64,000 bases of DNA from Isoetes taiwanensis (Eukaryota; Streptophyta; Lycopodiopsida; Isoetales; Isoetaceae), in NCBI GenBank assembly GCA_021234155.1, contig JAJEKV010000006.1, positions 25,114,883-25,178,882 on the forward strand, given 5' to 3'. The translations under genes were made by a program, and so were the position numbers. Position 1 is the stretch's first letter, and every line of letters starts with the position of its first letter. The notes under the pieces were generated by a model that was not told where the DNA came from, ran no database searches, and saw only the letters and a program-made list of their open reading frames with translations. Of the stretch, positions 10,364-24,100 are shown piece by piece.

Positions 10364-12445
10364 TTGTGTGTACTAGGATTAATTAGAAATCTGATTTCAG
10401 TATGCCAACTGGTAGATCTTGGCTACAAGGTGTTGTTTGAGAAATTGCAATGTAAAGTGTTTTTCAACAATCAATTGAAATTTGTTGGAAAAAGAGTGGG
10501 CAATTTATTTGGCTTAAACATAGATCAATGTCTTCCTAGTTTGAATGTTGTAACATGTGCAAATGTTAAAACTTGGCATGAGAGGATGTGCCATGTAAAT
10601 TCTAAGACTGTGCAGCTTATGATGAACAAAGGTTTGATCAAGGGCACTGAACAAAAAGATGAGCACTTCAAATATGTAGGATGTGTTTTAGGCAAGAATA
10701 CGAGACTTCCTTTTAAGAAGTCAGCAAAAAGAGCAAAAGGGGCTTTGGATTTGGTCCATACTGATTTGTGTGGACCATTAAATGTGATCAGCTTATCAGG
10801 GAAAGGGTATTTTATGACATTTATTGATGATTATAGCAGGATGACCAAAGTTTATTGCTTGAGTACAAAAGATCTAACTTTGCAAGCTTTCAAACTTTAT
10901 GTGAATGAGGTTCAGCTGGAAACTGGAAGGAGAATCAAATGTTTACGCTCAGACAGGGGTGGTGAGTATTTGTCAAATGAATTTAAGCAGTATTGCAATG
11001 AACTTGGGATTAAGAGGCAGTTAACAGGAATTGCTGAAAGGAAAAACAGAACAATTCTCAATGCTGTTAGAAGTATGCTTAAATATTCAGGCCTACCTAA
11101 TTTTCTATGGGAAGAGGTAGTAAAAGCTGTTGTATTTGTGCAAAATTTGTTACCTTCAATAAGTATTAAAGGGGAAATTCCACAAAGATTCTGGTCAGGT
11201 AATTCTCCAGACTATGAAAGGCTCAAAGCCTATGGATGTTTGGCCTTTGCTCATGTTCCTGAAGAGTTAAGAAAAAAATCAGATGGCAAGGTTTATATTA
11301 CATATCTAGTTGGATATGATCAACAGTCAAAAGCTTATAGACTGTATGATCCAAGTAAGAGAAGAATTACTATAAGCAGGGATGTATCTTTTGATGAGGA
11401 GCAATTTTACAAAGTTCTGCCTAAGATCAATAGTAAAGAAATTGCTACTATTGGTAAGGGCACTAAAAAGGTAAGATTTGAAAATGAAGAGGTTAGACCT
11501 CAAATGACCACTGATTATGATGAGGATGAAGACTCAAATATCAAACAAATGCTGACAGATACTAATGATTTTAATGTTGAAAATGTGCTGCCAGAAAACC
11601 CAGCTGCTCCTCAAGGTGAAAACCAAGATAAGCAACAAAAGAGGAAAAAGAGAACTGAAGCAGAAATGCTTCAAAAGAAGGCAGTAGCAGACATGGAAAC
11701 ATTTGGACGAGATGAAATGGGCAAAAGTAGAAGACTCAAGGAAAAAGAAGGTGAGTTACTTAGTTTGTTTGAAATTTTGATGCATCTTGATATTTCTGTT
11801 CCAAAAACCTATGATGAAGCCATAGCTTCACCAGATAGTAAGAAGTGGATAAATGCCATGAAGGAGGAAATGGAATCCTTTAATAGGACAAATACATATG
11901 AACTAGTTGATATGCCTGTTGACAAGAACATTGTTGGAAATAGATGGTTGTTTAAGATTAAAACAGAAGCAGATGGCATAACTCCAAAGTTTAAGGCCAG
12001 AATGGTTGCTCAAGGTTTTACACATAAATATGGTCAAGATTATGAAGAGACGTTTTCCCCTTTAGTGAAAATGAATAGCATAAGAATTCTACTGGCCATT
12101 GCAAATGCAACAGATTTTGAAATTCACCATATGGATGTGAATACAGCCTTTTTGAATGCCAATTTAGAAGAAGAAATTTACATGAAACTGCCTCCAGGAG
12201 TTGAAGAAGGTTCAGGAAAGGTTTGGAAGTTGAATAAAGCAGTATACGGACTCAAACAATCTCCAAGGGAATGGTATAAGTGTATAGACACTTATCTTAG
12301 AGAACAAGGGTCCAGCAAGTTACAAAATGATGGAAACCTTTATAAATATCAAATTGGGAATGAATGGTGCATAATAGCTCTCTATGTGGATGATAATATA
12401 ATGATGTCAAAGGGTGTCAATGTACTGAAGCATTGCAATATGTAG
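10364..12445 (+). pseudogene. Copia B pol: protease end, integrase, partial RT
   Basis: This 693-codon frame is the longest in the window. It has the end of the protease (RNLISVCQLVDLGYKVLFE), the integrase zinc region (WHERMCHVN, but only one clear Cys in YVGCVLGK where CxxC is usual), the core with HTDLCGP, FIDDYSRM, SDRGGEY and AERKNRTI, and RVT_2 with RWLFKIKTEADG, MDVNTAFLNANLEEEIYMKL and YVDDN. The integrase lacks about nine residues before AERKNRTI (the PxTPQQNG segment kept in element A). The RT ends shortly after YVDD. The recent look of the frame contrasts with its broken gag. Confidence 0.9.
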
Positions 12446-12450
12446 CATTA

Positions 12451-13745
12451 TAACATGGGGTTTTCCTTTCTGTTTTTGTACTGTTTTCTCTAAGGTTTTC
12501 ATATGATTTGGTGGCCGTATTCATCCAGGTGTACTAAATAGTATTTCTAGAGTGCACCGTTGATTTTAGAAAAGGGGGCAAATCCTGTGGTGGAGGCTTC
12601 TTTATTTTTGGTCCTCCCATTATTTTTAGGGTTTTTAGGGGTCACGAACGGTCCAGAACGGCAAACCCTTGTGGGTTTTAATGCGGCTATGGAAGCAAGC
12701 AAGGAAACGAAGTAGAAGAAACCGGCCTAGAACACGAAGAAGCTGTCAGTGAGGATGGATCTGTTCAAGGATTGGGAGGCTTCACTTATGCTGAAGCCTG
12801 TTCTGTCACTTTTTGTTGAATGGAAGAAGCCAGTGAATGCAGACCTGATAGGCTTCACATGTGATGTAGCAGAACTTTGTTTAATAATATTCTGTGTTCG
12901 GATTTTGTTATCCGTATCAGTAGTGACTCCCAAACCATGCTCATGAAATCTTAGGCTGACATGAAAAATCTTGGCCCAACTTGTTTTTGGGCGGACAACG
13001 AGGCTGGATTAGGTTGTTGGAGCAGGCAAGGGTGATCACTCTGGAACTTGAAGTTGCAACTTAAGCCAGGTAATTAATCTTGCATGTAGTTTGCTCCCAT
13101 TAGCAAAACGAGGCTTATCATCCATGTGTAGTCGGTCTAGCAAGACTTAAAAAAGACAATGTTTTGTAGAAGTAATAAACGAGTAATGGCAAAGGGATTT
13201 GGATACTTGGCATATCTATCTACTTGGATACTTGAAGCCCGATATTAATGGTAGTAGACTTATCGGACAGTTTTTAGAGTAGATATAAAATTTGAATAAT
13301 TTGGTACCCAACTTCGGTGCGCCTATTTTCCATGTTCGTCAATGTCAAATTGAGAGAGCCTCTACTATATTTTGCAATTATAATTAGACTATTTGAGAGA
13401 TCAATCAAAGGCTTAGTTGCCCTTTTCTAATCGCATGCTAGTATAAAATTTGGAGAATTAAGTTGTGCACCGCTCCAATTATAAACAAATGTAGATGAGA
13501 TTGCGATGCGTAGTGTTTCTCCCTTCATTTAGCATTAATATTTGAAGATTTTTGAATCCAATACAGTAAACTAATGCCTATTCAATAAGGTATGAAGGCT
13601 CAACTCAGGTAAGATAGAATATCCATTCGAATTGGGTTGCTGTGGTGGTCGCTAGGCCTTCTGAAGCAGAAATTGCTTGAAGATAGATTCCTCCGATGAA
13701 GTATCAGAAATTTTGGAAGGAGGTCGATAACACAAGCAAATGGCT
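12451..13745. other. No recognised gene
   Basis: AT-rich sequence with only short frames on both strands. No LTR, polypurine tract or other end of copia B could be found here. Confidence 0.45.
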
Positions 13746-13748
13746 TAA

Positions 13749-13856
13749 ATGCAAAGTTTTCTAAATGAAGGTGAAGCACATGTTGCAATTTCTTACGCAA
13801 AGAAGCTTGTTGATAGAGGGGTTAAATCTCAGGACATTGGCATTATTGCTCCATAA
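13749..13856 (+). pseudogene. SMUBP-2/IGHMBP2-type helicase exon remnant
   Basis: The 35 codons include LNEGEAHVAISYAKKLVDRG and SQDIGIIAP, which match the AAA_12 (superfamily 1 helicase) region of SMUBP-2/IGHMBP2-like DNA helicases, where a conserved GIITPY-type motif follows. Here the position expected to be Tyr is a TAA stop. No upstream motif (Walker A, DEAD-like) or downstream helicase motif is found nearby. It is best read as one stray or decayed exon. Confidence 0.55.
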
Positions 13857-13979
13857 ATTCAATCATCAATTCAATCCATTTGCCATGGAAATAATTTGTT
13901 CGTCTTCGTGTTATTGTGCTTCTTAGTAATTAATATTTAGGCCCATAAAGTTTACCTATGTTTGCTTTAGTTAGGGCCC

Positions 13980-14150
13980 GAAGGGCCCAATTTTTTTTTA
14001 ATATAACAATCAACACACAACTACCATTAACATTATTAACACAAACCATTGCATTTAACACATTTAAATTAAAACCCCCCTTAAACCCCTTTTGGTTTGG
14101 GTGCATATTCACACGGGGGGTTACGTAGGGCAGCGAGAGCCCCAAAAATA
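13980..14150 (-). repeat. Foldback-family repeat, second locus
   Basis: Bases 14086-14145 carry the CCCCTTTTGGTTTGGGTGCAT block, then a GGGGGTTACGTAGGGCAGCGAGAGCC block. The same units lie at about 3.1-3.5 kb, and inverted at 49130-49310. A GGGCCCGAAGGGCCC palindrome lies at about 13975-13989, at the AT-rich side of the copy. No gene is present. Confidence 0.5.
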
Positions 14151-14332
14151 TATTTACAATACCCATTGACCATTGCATTATACCTTTGCATTTCAATATA
14201 GCCTAAAGTCGTCATCATAAATATGTTCATAGCATGTTTACCATACTAATAACATTTAATCCATCATCACAGGTCAGTGATCAAACACAAGGTCTTTGAT
14301 AGGTTTAAGGATTTGCATGACATATTCTATCA
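14146..14332 (-). repeat. LTR fragment of the copia A family
   Basis: This stretch matches the LTR start of copia element A (5500-5684) almost base for base, in the same orientation, ending exactly at the LTR terminus TGATAGAATATG (minus strand) at 14332. No pol sequence and no matching target-site duplication border it. It may be part of a solo LTR or a truncated element, and it abuts the foldback repeat. Confidence 0.8.
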
Positions 14333-15157
14333 GATGCGAACTTATTTCAGAAGCTTGTACTTTTCAAGCCTGTGTCGTTTACTTTTGTTGTGTAGCCTAA
14401 TATGAAGTGTGGGAAGTTTGTACATCGAAGTTTATACATCGAAGTTTGTACATGTGATTTCATGCGTCTTGGCATAATCTATTTTCGCGCTATGCAGACC
14501 TGAGATGGCTATGGCATCTGTTGACATATTTTACCTCATGTTTCATGTTGTCTTTCTGTTTTGCTTGTTTTGCTTATGTACAGAGCTTCTACATACACAT
14601 CTCCTCTCTGAAGCTTCTTTTTGAGGCTTCTTTGTGAAGGTTGTTTATGAATGCAGAATGTTGAATTTGTGCATGTACTTGGTCATGAGAATCCAGCCAT
14701 TTTTTTTCTTGCCAGGCTGTTTTCTACACATGCCATCTGTTACAAAGCACCTAATTTTGTGGTTGACCTTTATTTCTTATGTCAATGCAATGGTGCTCTA
14801 TATATTACAATCCTATGGGGAGCGCAAACTTAGACATGGGTCTGATGTGGAAATTCCACAGCCATCCATTTAGCATATTCGTGGAATGGTGCTTGGATCC
14901 AATGGTCCAAAAAAAACAATAAGATAGATAGATAGACTGTGCAAATAAGGAAGGCAAATACGTCCTGTAAATAATGTTCATGTAAAACCTATCAACACCA
15001 ACCTTTGGCATACTAGGCTAAACATAAACAAGGTCAAACTTTCACTTAAACCTTTTGTTGTTGAAAGAACCTGTACTACATAAGCTTGGTTTTAGATTGA
15101 GAAGACTGAGCTTGATAGTAGCAATCGGACCTGCCTCCGTTGCTGTCCTCCTTGGAC
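14333..15157. other. Upstream region of STT3
   Basis: About 800 bases between the LTR fragment and the STT3 start codon. There is an AGATAGATAG run near 14920-14935. I could not place a transcription start or a TATA box with confidence. The 5' UTR and promoter of STT3 must lie in or beyond this stretch. Confidence 0.4.
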
Positions 15158-18100
15158 ATGGCTGTGGCGGCAGCGGATATGGCAGTTTTGACCCCACTGA
15201 AACGCAATGGACCCATCTCTTCTCTTCTTGCCATATTCATTCTACTCTTGATCGGCGTCCTTGCCTTCTCGATCCGCCTTTTCTCGGTGAGAATTTTTGC
15301 TTCTTTGTCTTAACATTAGTTTTAACTGTACTGAACTCTGAGATCTACGTGCTCACCTTTGTAGAAAGCCCGATCTCATACCGATAATGAGCTTAGGATG
15401 CTACAGACGTTTCAAAGTTGGCACTAACAACCTAAATGTGAAAAAATTTCCTTCTTATCTAGGAGGTTAGCACCTGCCAATTTCTGACAAAAGGATTCAT
15501 GTGATGAGGAACCTCTGGAAATAATATTTTCCAAATTATAACATTGCTTGGGCACAATAATGGAATTCTACTCTCTAGCAGCTGTACTCTATAGATGTAG
15601 AGTTTTAACAAATAATATGATGAATGATAGACTTAGGAAACGGGCGAGCAAATTTGGAAGGCTGGCAAAGAATTGTTCGACTCTGTGCTAGCACATGTCT
15701 ATCAGACAGGAATTCACTATTTTTATGTTACAATGTTAATGCAGATGCTCCAGTCAAATTAACTGCATACCAAACTTACATAACAAAATTTTCTCTCTGT
15801 TAATCCCCAAGCCAGGGTTGCTACGATTCCAGGGATGATATCATGAGTGTGTGAATGTGGAAATGATATCATAGTTGAGGACTGATACTTTGTCTGAACA
15901 TGATGGGAATTTGGCCTCAGAAGCAGTTAGCCTTTCTTCATTTTGTTTTTAATTCAATGTTGGCACCACGCTCCGAAAAGCTTCTGGTTATCCCACTAAC
16001 ATTCTGACATGACAGAGACATGCTTGCTTTCATCAATTGCACTGTTAGCCCACTCGTTATTGTTCACAGATTCAACTATCTGTAAAGCGCTATCTTAAAT
16101 TTAGAGTTTAACTGAATAAATGTTTCTGAAGTTTGTTGTGAATCTGACTTCTCCTCTATACATGTGCAGGTGATAAAATATGAAAGCATTATTCATGAGT
16201 TTGACCCTTACTTCAATTTCAGAGTGACCAAGGTCTGTATTATTTTGAATTTTTAGCTGTTTGTCTAATACCTTTAGTGCTTTTTTTTAGCCCTGGGTTT
16301 GGATGGAAATAAATGTATCCTGGAGTGAAAATGCGATGAAAGTCTCTACACAATGATCTTTTTCTACTTATGGACCCTAGATTTGCCAGTTTCGAAAAGA
16401 AACCAACCCCCCCCTCCCCGCACCCCAACAACTGTGATATACCAGCTGATTTTTGTTGCCATAAGAAATAGTAACTATGACCTGGGGATCAAAGATTCAA
16501 ATGCAGTGGTTTCGGCATCTTTGCACATGATTAATTTAACATTTGTACGTCCCAATGAGGCTTTGTTTGAAGGATATTTGAAGTCTGTTTACTTTCTTTC
16601 TTTTTTGGAGCAAAACATGTACTTTAGCTGTTTAAATTTGAAGGTTAATGCATTCCATCAATGTTGAAGTTATAAGCAATAACATTTGATATGGATGTTT
16701 CTTGATCTATAGCATCTCATAAAAGAAGGAGTTTATGAGTTTTGGAACTGGTTTGATGATCGGACATGGTGAGCTTATGATTTTCATAGACGATAGCACT
16801 GCATTTGACTCCCCAACTAAAATCTTATGACTTGACCTTCTCAGGTATCCGCTTGGACGTGTGATCGGTGGAACTGTTTATCCTGGTCTTACCCTAACAG
16901 CTGGAACATTATGGTGGTATGAAAAGGACGTATTTAATGTTTTGATGCTGCTTGTGTAATTTCTTTTACTTTGGATTGGAACTAATGTGACAAGTTAATC
17001 GTTGTGCTTGGGGCTTTCTAGGATTGTGAACTCGCTGAATATTCCACTTTCCGTGGAGACAGTCTGCGTTTTTACTGCACCAGTGTTTTCAGCCTTTGCA
17101 GCATGGGCAACCTACCTGTTAACAAAGGTCTGAATACATGCATCCTTAAAGATGTATTTTTAGAAGTAACATGTTTCTCATTAGTTCCAGTTCATAAACG
17201 TTATAGCGGCATGTCTTACTTAAAATAATGTGAAATGGAAGATGAGGACATAACTTCCGAACTTTAAATGGAAGGAAGTTAAAAATTACATCTCTTTCCT
17301 GTCGGGGCATAACTTCCAAACTTTATGTTAACATTGTAAAGCTACAAAGGCAGATCACTCTCTTTCTCATTGGAGGCGATAATAATAATAAACGGAAGTG
17401 AGGTCCCCTTCCTGGACCATCTAATCCGATCCCAAGAAGGGTAACAAAAAAAATGTCAAGAAGAAGAAAGCGGGCAGTAAAGGAAAAACATAAGCAGCCC
17501 TTTAAAAGAGAAAACAAGTCTGACGTCACTTCATACTTTGTGCCAGTGTCCAAGAAGAAGACAAAAGTTTTCTGATTTCATCGTTTTATTTTTATTTTTT
17601 TTTCATTTTTATGTAACATCTCTAGGAGGCTGCAAATACGCCCCTAGCTGTGCATGATTGCTGTGCAAATGTTCTCATAGACCCAAGTGGTCTCTCATAG
17701 ACGTTAATATAATCTTTTTTTTTTTCTTTCTTCACTTGTTCCTCGTTTGTGCGTAGTAGCGTAGACCAAATATGGATAAGGTAACATAAATTTAATGTTT
17801 TTGAACGATCAATCTGATAAATTAGATTGAATCACTATGAATGAGATGAGAAACAAGAAAACAAATGGAAGATTCGCCTATCAACTCATCAATAAAGCTA
17901 TCAGCAAAGTTCCTCTATGGGCATTTTATTGCTCAGAGTGCTCCTTTGTCAACGTTCATCTGCCTAGTCCCCATATCATGTACATTCTACTCCGAAGCTC
18001 CTTCATATGGCCTGGATGGATCATTTGTTAGCCCCCAGTTCTCTTTTCCACTGTAAGATATATAAGATCTAGATAAACCTCAAAGAACCTCCAATCCAAG

Positions 18101-21100
18101 ATATGATAATTGGTTTCATCCAGCGCATGGCTGGTCAAAGATTTTTATGGGTTCACTCCAAATTTCATGGCTACACGGAAAGTTACAACCAATTTTTTTT
18201 CTTTACAGCAATATTATGCATATTTTTGTAAATCAGCTATGGTTTCTTACTGAGATCAAATCTGATAATATCTGAATCATCCAATCATGATTGATATGCA
18301 GGAATTAGATTTGCTTAAAAGGGGCCAGACAGCTTCATATGAAATCTTTCCAAAAGCAAAATAAGACCCCTAGGCACATAGAAGATATCATAGCATTTTT
18401 CAGACCATCTAAGGGGATGTGCAGAACCAGTTAGGATGCTTGTTTTATAAAAAGCTTTACCACGGTGTATTTTTTTTCTACACGCTTCCAACTTAGGGGG
18501 ATGCTTCTAGATGATGAAAAATTGATGCATTTATTTGGTCTCATAAAAAATGAAGGGTCTCTGGTAAATGTTAATTAAACTTTTTCTGTCTCTATTCCTT
18601 TCTTTCCTTCCTATTGTGAGTTTTTAAATGACGAAAGAGGAGAGTAGAGGGAATTTTTTTCTTGCCACAATTCATAACTTTTAGAGCAAAAGCGCAGCTG
18701 TTTGGGCTACAGCTGAACCAATAGTTTATTTGACATTGTGATTGCGGTTGTGTGTGTGGAAGTTTCTGTTTCGATGGCAATTCTTAAACCCCCTAATTTT
18801 TTTTCAGGAGGTAAAAGGTACTGGGGCAGGTTTAGCAGCAGCTGCACTTCTTGCGATGGTGAGCTTGTACAATTGTGGTGTTTATCTACAAGAAAAACCG
18901 TTCCTTACTGTGATATTTTTCCAGGTTCCATCATATATTTCTCGGTCTGTGGCCGGAAGCTATGACAATGAAGCTGTTGCAATATTTGCTCTAATTTTTA
19001 CATTTTATCTCTACATAAAGGTTATAATCCAAGCTTGTATAGCTAACAGTGATAGATTAAAATTTCTACATGCTATTCAAATTCTTACACTAAAAATCAC
19101 ACTAAAATTGGGTGTCTGATTGCTTTTGACCATTTAGTAGGGTATAGTAAGATTGTTTAATTGAGATGATTATACTATGGGAAAACATTTTCTTATTAAG
19201 GATGATGGTAGTATTTGACTCCTGAAATGTCAACTTTGGTGCAGACATTGAATACAGGCTCTCTCTATTATGCGACTTTCAACGCACTTGCATATTTTTA
19301 TATGGTGAGCCATATCCACTGATCTGGGATCATGTCCTGTCTATGGATAAGCCTAGTATTACAGTTTGTCATGTGCTAATTATGATGGTCTTTCCCCTGC
19401 TTATATTTGGAATTAAAAGTAGACCTTGATGGGTTGATGTCTGTAGTGCCAGATTAACAAAGTGGTATATTTTCAGGTTTGCTCATGGGGAGGGTATACT
19501 TTCATCATCAACCTCATTCCGATGCATGTCCTTCTCTGCATTATGACAGGCCGTTTTTCTTCAAGGCTTTACATTGCATATTCTCCTTTGGTAAGACATC
19601 CTATCTCTTTTCTTGCAATTGCGAGTTAGCGTATGGTTATTTAATGTAGAAGCAACTGATTTGCAGGTGATATTGGGGACCCTACTGGCTGCCCTTGTCC
19701 CAGTTGTGGGATTCAATGCTGTCATGACTTCTGAGCATTTTGCCTCCTTTCTGGTCTGTATGTTCTCTTGGATGATAGATCTATTCAGATTCTGACACGT
19801 ATATCTCAGAGTCCTCTTAGTCCTTTTTTGGGATTTTCTTTGTTCCATCCTGGCTTTTAAGTCTTTTAGATGGTAAAGATGGCCATATTTTTATAGAGCT
19901 TATAGCTCTTAGGATCTATGAGATATGTGATTCAGATAACAATTAATTGGAGATTGAGAAGAGGAGCAAATCCAACTTGAATATCAATGTATTAGATATT
20001 GAAAGCACCATGTGTTGTTCCTTTTAAGTGAAGGCATTGTTTTACCTTTAATGTTTTTGTTCTTGCAGGTATTTGTGATACTTCATATCACAGCATTGGT
20101 GCATTATATTAAGCGTGTACTCACTCCGAAGACTTATCGAATGGCTCTTACTTTGGTCATAACAGCCGGAACGTATGTATTTTGGATTTCCTAGTGCGCA
20201 TGCTAAAATCTTTCATCAGTGACAAAAGTGATAAGCTGAAACCTGCAGAAAAACTGTTAATGGCATTTCTTGATTGTAAAGGAAAATCTTGATTTGTCTA
20301 AAATCAGCATCAATAAAGAATTACAAGCAAGTTAGGAGTGGTTATTTTTAAGAAGAGAATATAATTTGGCAGTATTATTGCCTAAGCAGATTTGCAGCTT
20401 CTATTACTTCAGATAGGGCCCATTGCATGAATTGTATTTTTACTCTTACATCATTATCTTATCTTCATTTTAATTTTTCAATGGAAGGTTTTCTACGGGG
20501 CCTGCCTTATTCCCACTGAAGCAATGCATTTTTATTCCCTACACTTTATGTGCAATTGTTTATTGATGACTTTTTTGTGGCTAATTCAAAAAGCCTCTGG
20601 CATAACCCTTTGTGATCAAGCCTTGTAAAATTTTGAAAATTTTTGTATTCTTGAAGTAATCTGAAATGGCCTGCACATGCAGGATTGGTGCCGTTGTGCT
20701 GGTGGCAGTATTGGCTGCTTTGGTGGCGGCCAGTCCCACAAAAGGTTGGAGTGGCCGAAGTCTGAGCTTACTTGACCCGTAAGTTTATCAACCTCGCAGC
20801 CTTCTATACAGGAGAATGCACTCTATTGGCTAAGCCCTCGAAGGCGTTGGTTAATTTAAGGGCATGCACTTCCATAGTTAATTTTTACCTTACAGGACAT
20901 ACTGTACTGATATAAGTACACTTCCATATTCATCTTGGCCTTCATATTATGTCTTTGCCCCTAGATATAAACACCTTCAATCTTGGAGATTCAAACTTAT
21001 TGATGCCTTCATTGTTTTTAATCTAGTTCTCACCCTGCAATTTTGGAGATTCAAATTTTTTGATGCTTCATTGTTTTTAATCTCTTTTTTTAATGCCGAT

Positions 21101-24100
21101 TTCAGAACCTATGCCAGCAAATATATTCCCATAATTGCCAGTGTAAGTGAACATCAACCGCCAACATGGCCGTCATACTTCATGGATATCAATGTTCTGG
21201 CTTTTCTTGTTCCTGCTGGTATAATTGTAAGTTGCTTTTCTGAAGTGTGTATTTTGTGAGGCATGCTAGGATCTTCCCTTAAAGCTATATCACTTTTGGA
21301 ATGCAGGCCTGCTTTCGGCCACTATCAGATGCAAGCTCTTTTGTGGTGCTTTACACGGTTACAGCAGCTTATTTCTCAGGTGTTATGGTATGTATATTGG
21401 CTGTGATCTTCTCAATGATTGTTTATGGCGCTTTATGTTTACTAATTTCTGTGATTGGAGTAGGTACGCCTAATGCTTGTTTTAGCACCAGCAGCTTGTA
21501 TACTGTCAGGAATTGCCTTATCAGAGGCATACACAGCATTGACTCGTTCCATGAAGTTTCAACCATTGTTACCACCTGCCACATTGTCTGACAAGGTGAG
21601 GCACACCTTTTGCAATCCTTCGGGGAATCCAAATTAGTATTTTCTTGTTCAGTTGTTAACCATATCTACATATTTCTGCTATATAACTGCAGCCAAAAGC
21701 TGCAGAACTGTTGAGACTAATGTGCACATATATTTTAATGCTTCTTGTTCTACATGTTTTTTATTTTACCATCAACAATTTCTGCAAGTGTGCGATAGAT
21801 AATATAGCCTGGTGCGTAATCTTAAGCTTAGATGTAAATGTGCATAATATGTCCTAGGTTATGAGAGTGATCTTTGTCAGCACCTCAGCTTGCTTTCTTT
21901 TCGAGATCTTCTTTGCTTTCACACCAGCAATCTTGGTACATGGTACTTGCACTAAACTGCCTTCCTTTTCTCTTTCATCACTCTTCAATAAGATGGAGGC
22001 TAAAAGGAAGAGTCACTATTAACATGTTAAATATAATTTATCACCGTGCCATCATAGCGAGTTGGAACTGTATGAGGCTTTGTTGTACATTTTGGTTTAA
22101 AAATTGAGAGAACAGGAGACGAGTTCAGCACCGTAGAAGTTGTATTGTCTGCGTGATGATTCCTGTGCCTTGGAATATTGCACCACATTCTGGGAAGCAA
22201 TTGAATTATACATATGATGCTAGCGACCATGTTAATAGATGTCAAGAGCTAATCTGCTGCAAATTTCTTGGGGCAAGCCTGTCATCGGGTCAACTATAAC
22301 TTGGTACAATATTGTTGCCATATGGTGATCAGTACTTGACATGGTGCAGAATTGGCCCTGTAATGCCATCTTTACCAAGCCCAGATTGCCTTTTGTGCAT
22401 GACCCAGTGTCACTTTTAAGTAATGAAGAAGCGGACTGCAGGTTGCAGCGGACAACAATCTTGAGAAGTCCTGATATATGAAAGGATCCAACCTGCTGCT
22501 CAAGGTAGCTTGGTAGTGAAACAAACCACTTGTGATCCAGTGGTTTATCTAGTTACCACCACTAAAAGATTCTGGAGTTCTACAAACTTTTAATGAGAAA
22601 TGGGCTGTATAGTTTATACTTCAAAATGGACTATTAACAAAAGCCCCACATTTTTTAGGAAACAACTTCCAGTGCCAGTTCGGCTGATGTACCTGCACAA
22701 CCAAAGGCGTCAAAAGATACAGTAGATGTTCCAAAAGAAAAAGTAACTAGAAGAACAAAGAAGAAGGAGAAAGAGACTATTGAAAAAACCCCAGAGAAGC
22801 AGCTTCCAAAGAGACTCTTAGTTTTACCTGTGGAAGCGTCTATTCTGGGAATCTTGTTGCTAATACTGCTGGGAAGCTTTTATGTTGTATGTATTCTGTT
22901 ATACCTTGTCCAATTCTTTTATTTCGTACTGTATTACGTTGGATGTTGGCAATGACTTGCGTTCTGGTTTACAGATCCATTGTGTGTGGGCTGCTGCGGA
23001 GGCATACTCAGCTCCTTCAATTGTCCTTACCTCTCAAACTTCTGATGGAGGACTTCATGTATTTGATGATTTCCGAGAAGCCTATGCCTGGTTAAACCAT
23101 AACACAGATGAAAATGATAAGGTGGGCTTCTTATTTTGGGTAATAATGCTTTGCAGGTTCACTTTCGTCTTTTGCTTGAATTTGTGCTAATGTGGAAGAT
23201 CAAATAAGATGGAATAGATCAACATAATAATTGCTTTGCAGCAAACCTCAGTAGTTTGCACAGCAAAGAAATATTCACGCAGCAAAGACTCACAAGAAGT
23301 GCTAAGATTGTCTTGATTGGAAAGTAGCAGGCTGCCGCATCTTGCTTTTCAAATTTGTTCATCTTGTAAAAGGACAAGCAAAGCATCGTTTGGATATGCA
23401 GGTAGCATCATGGTGGGATTATGGTTACCAAACAACGGCAATGGCGAACAGGACTGTGATTGTGGATAACAATACTTGGAACAATACACACATTGCTACT
23501 GTCGGGACAGCAATGTCATCTCCAGAAAGACAAGGTTGGGAAATCTTCCAGTCACTCGATGTGAAATATGTCTTTGTCATCTTTGGAGGTACGTTTTTGC
23601 ATTTTAAAGATTATCTACATGCAGAACTTCAATCTAGCATGCATAATGTTTCTGCAGGATTGGTAGGTTATCCAAGTGATGATATCAACAAATTTTTGTG
23701 GATGGTCCGAATAGGAGGTGGTGTATTTCCTCATATAAAAGAACCGGATTATCTTGTAAGTGGTTTCTGATTGTGAATACCTTTAGTGCTCACAAATATC
23801 TAATCAGATGGGTTTGTCAACAGAGAGATGGCCAATATCGTATCGATTCACAAGCGACACCAACTATGCTCAATTGCTTGATGTACAAGCTATCTTACTA
23901 TAGGTAACATGGATACCATTGTTCAGGCTAAGATCACTTCACTCATAGCCAATGGTTGAGCCGAGTGATCAATCCATGGAATCTTTGTCAAATGCATGGA
24001 CCTTTGAACTCTAATATATCTTTTGGACATCATAAAGGAAGTTTTGTCTTCCAGGTTTGTAGAGGCAACTATGGATGGCAAGGGTTTTGATCGGGTTAGG

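Larger units (their letters stand above)
8661..12450 (+). mobile_element. Ty1/copia retrotransposon B, 3'-truncated
   Basis: The plus-strand order is LTR, primer-binding site, gag with two CCHC knuckles, protease, integrase, then the first part of reverse transcriptase. The sequence leaves the copia pattern about 30 residues after the RT YVDD box; no RNase H, polypurine tract or 3' LTR follows. Gag and the protease-integrase junction contain frame breaks or stops. It belongs to a different family from element A, because the LTRs do not resemble each other. Not autonomous. Confidence 0.9.
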
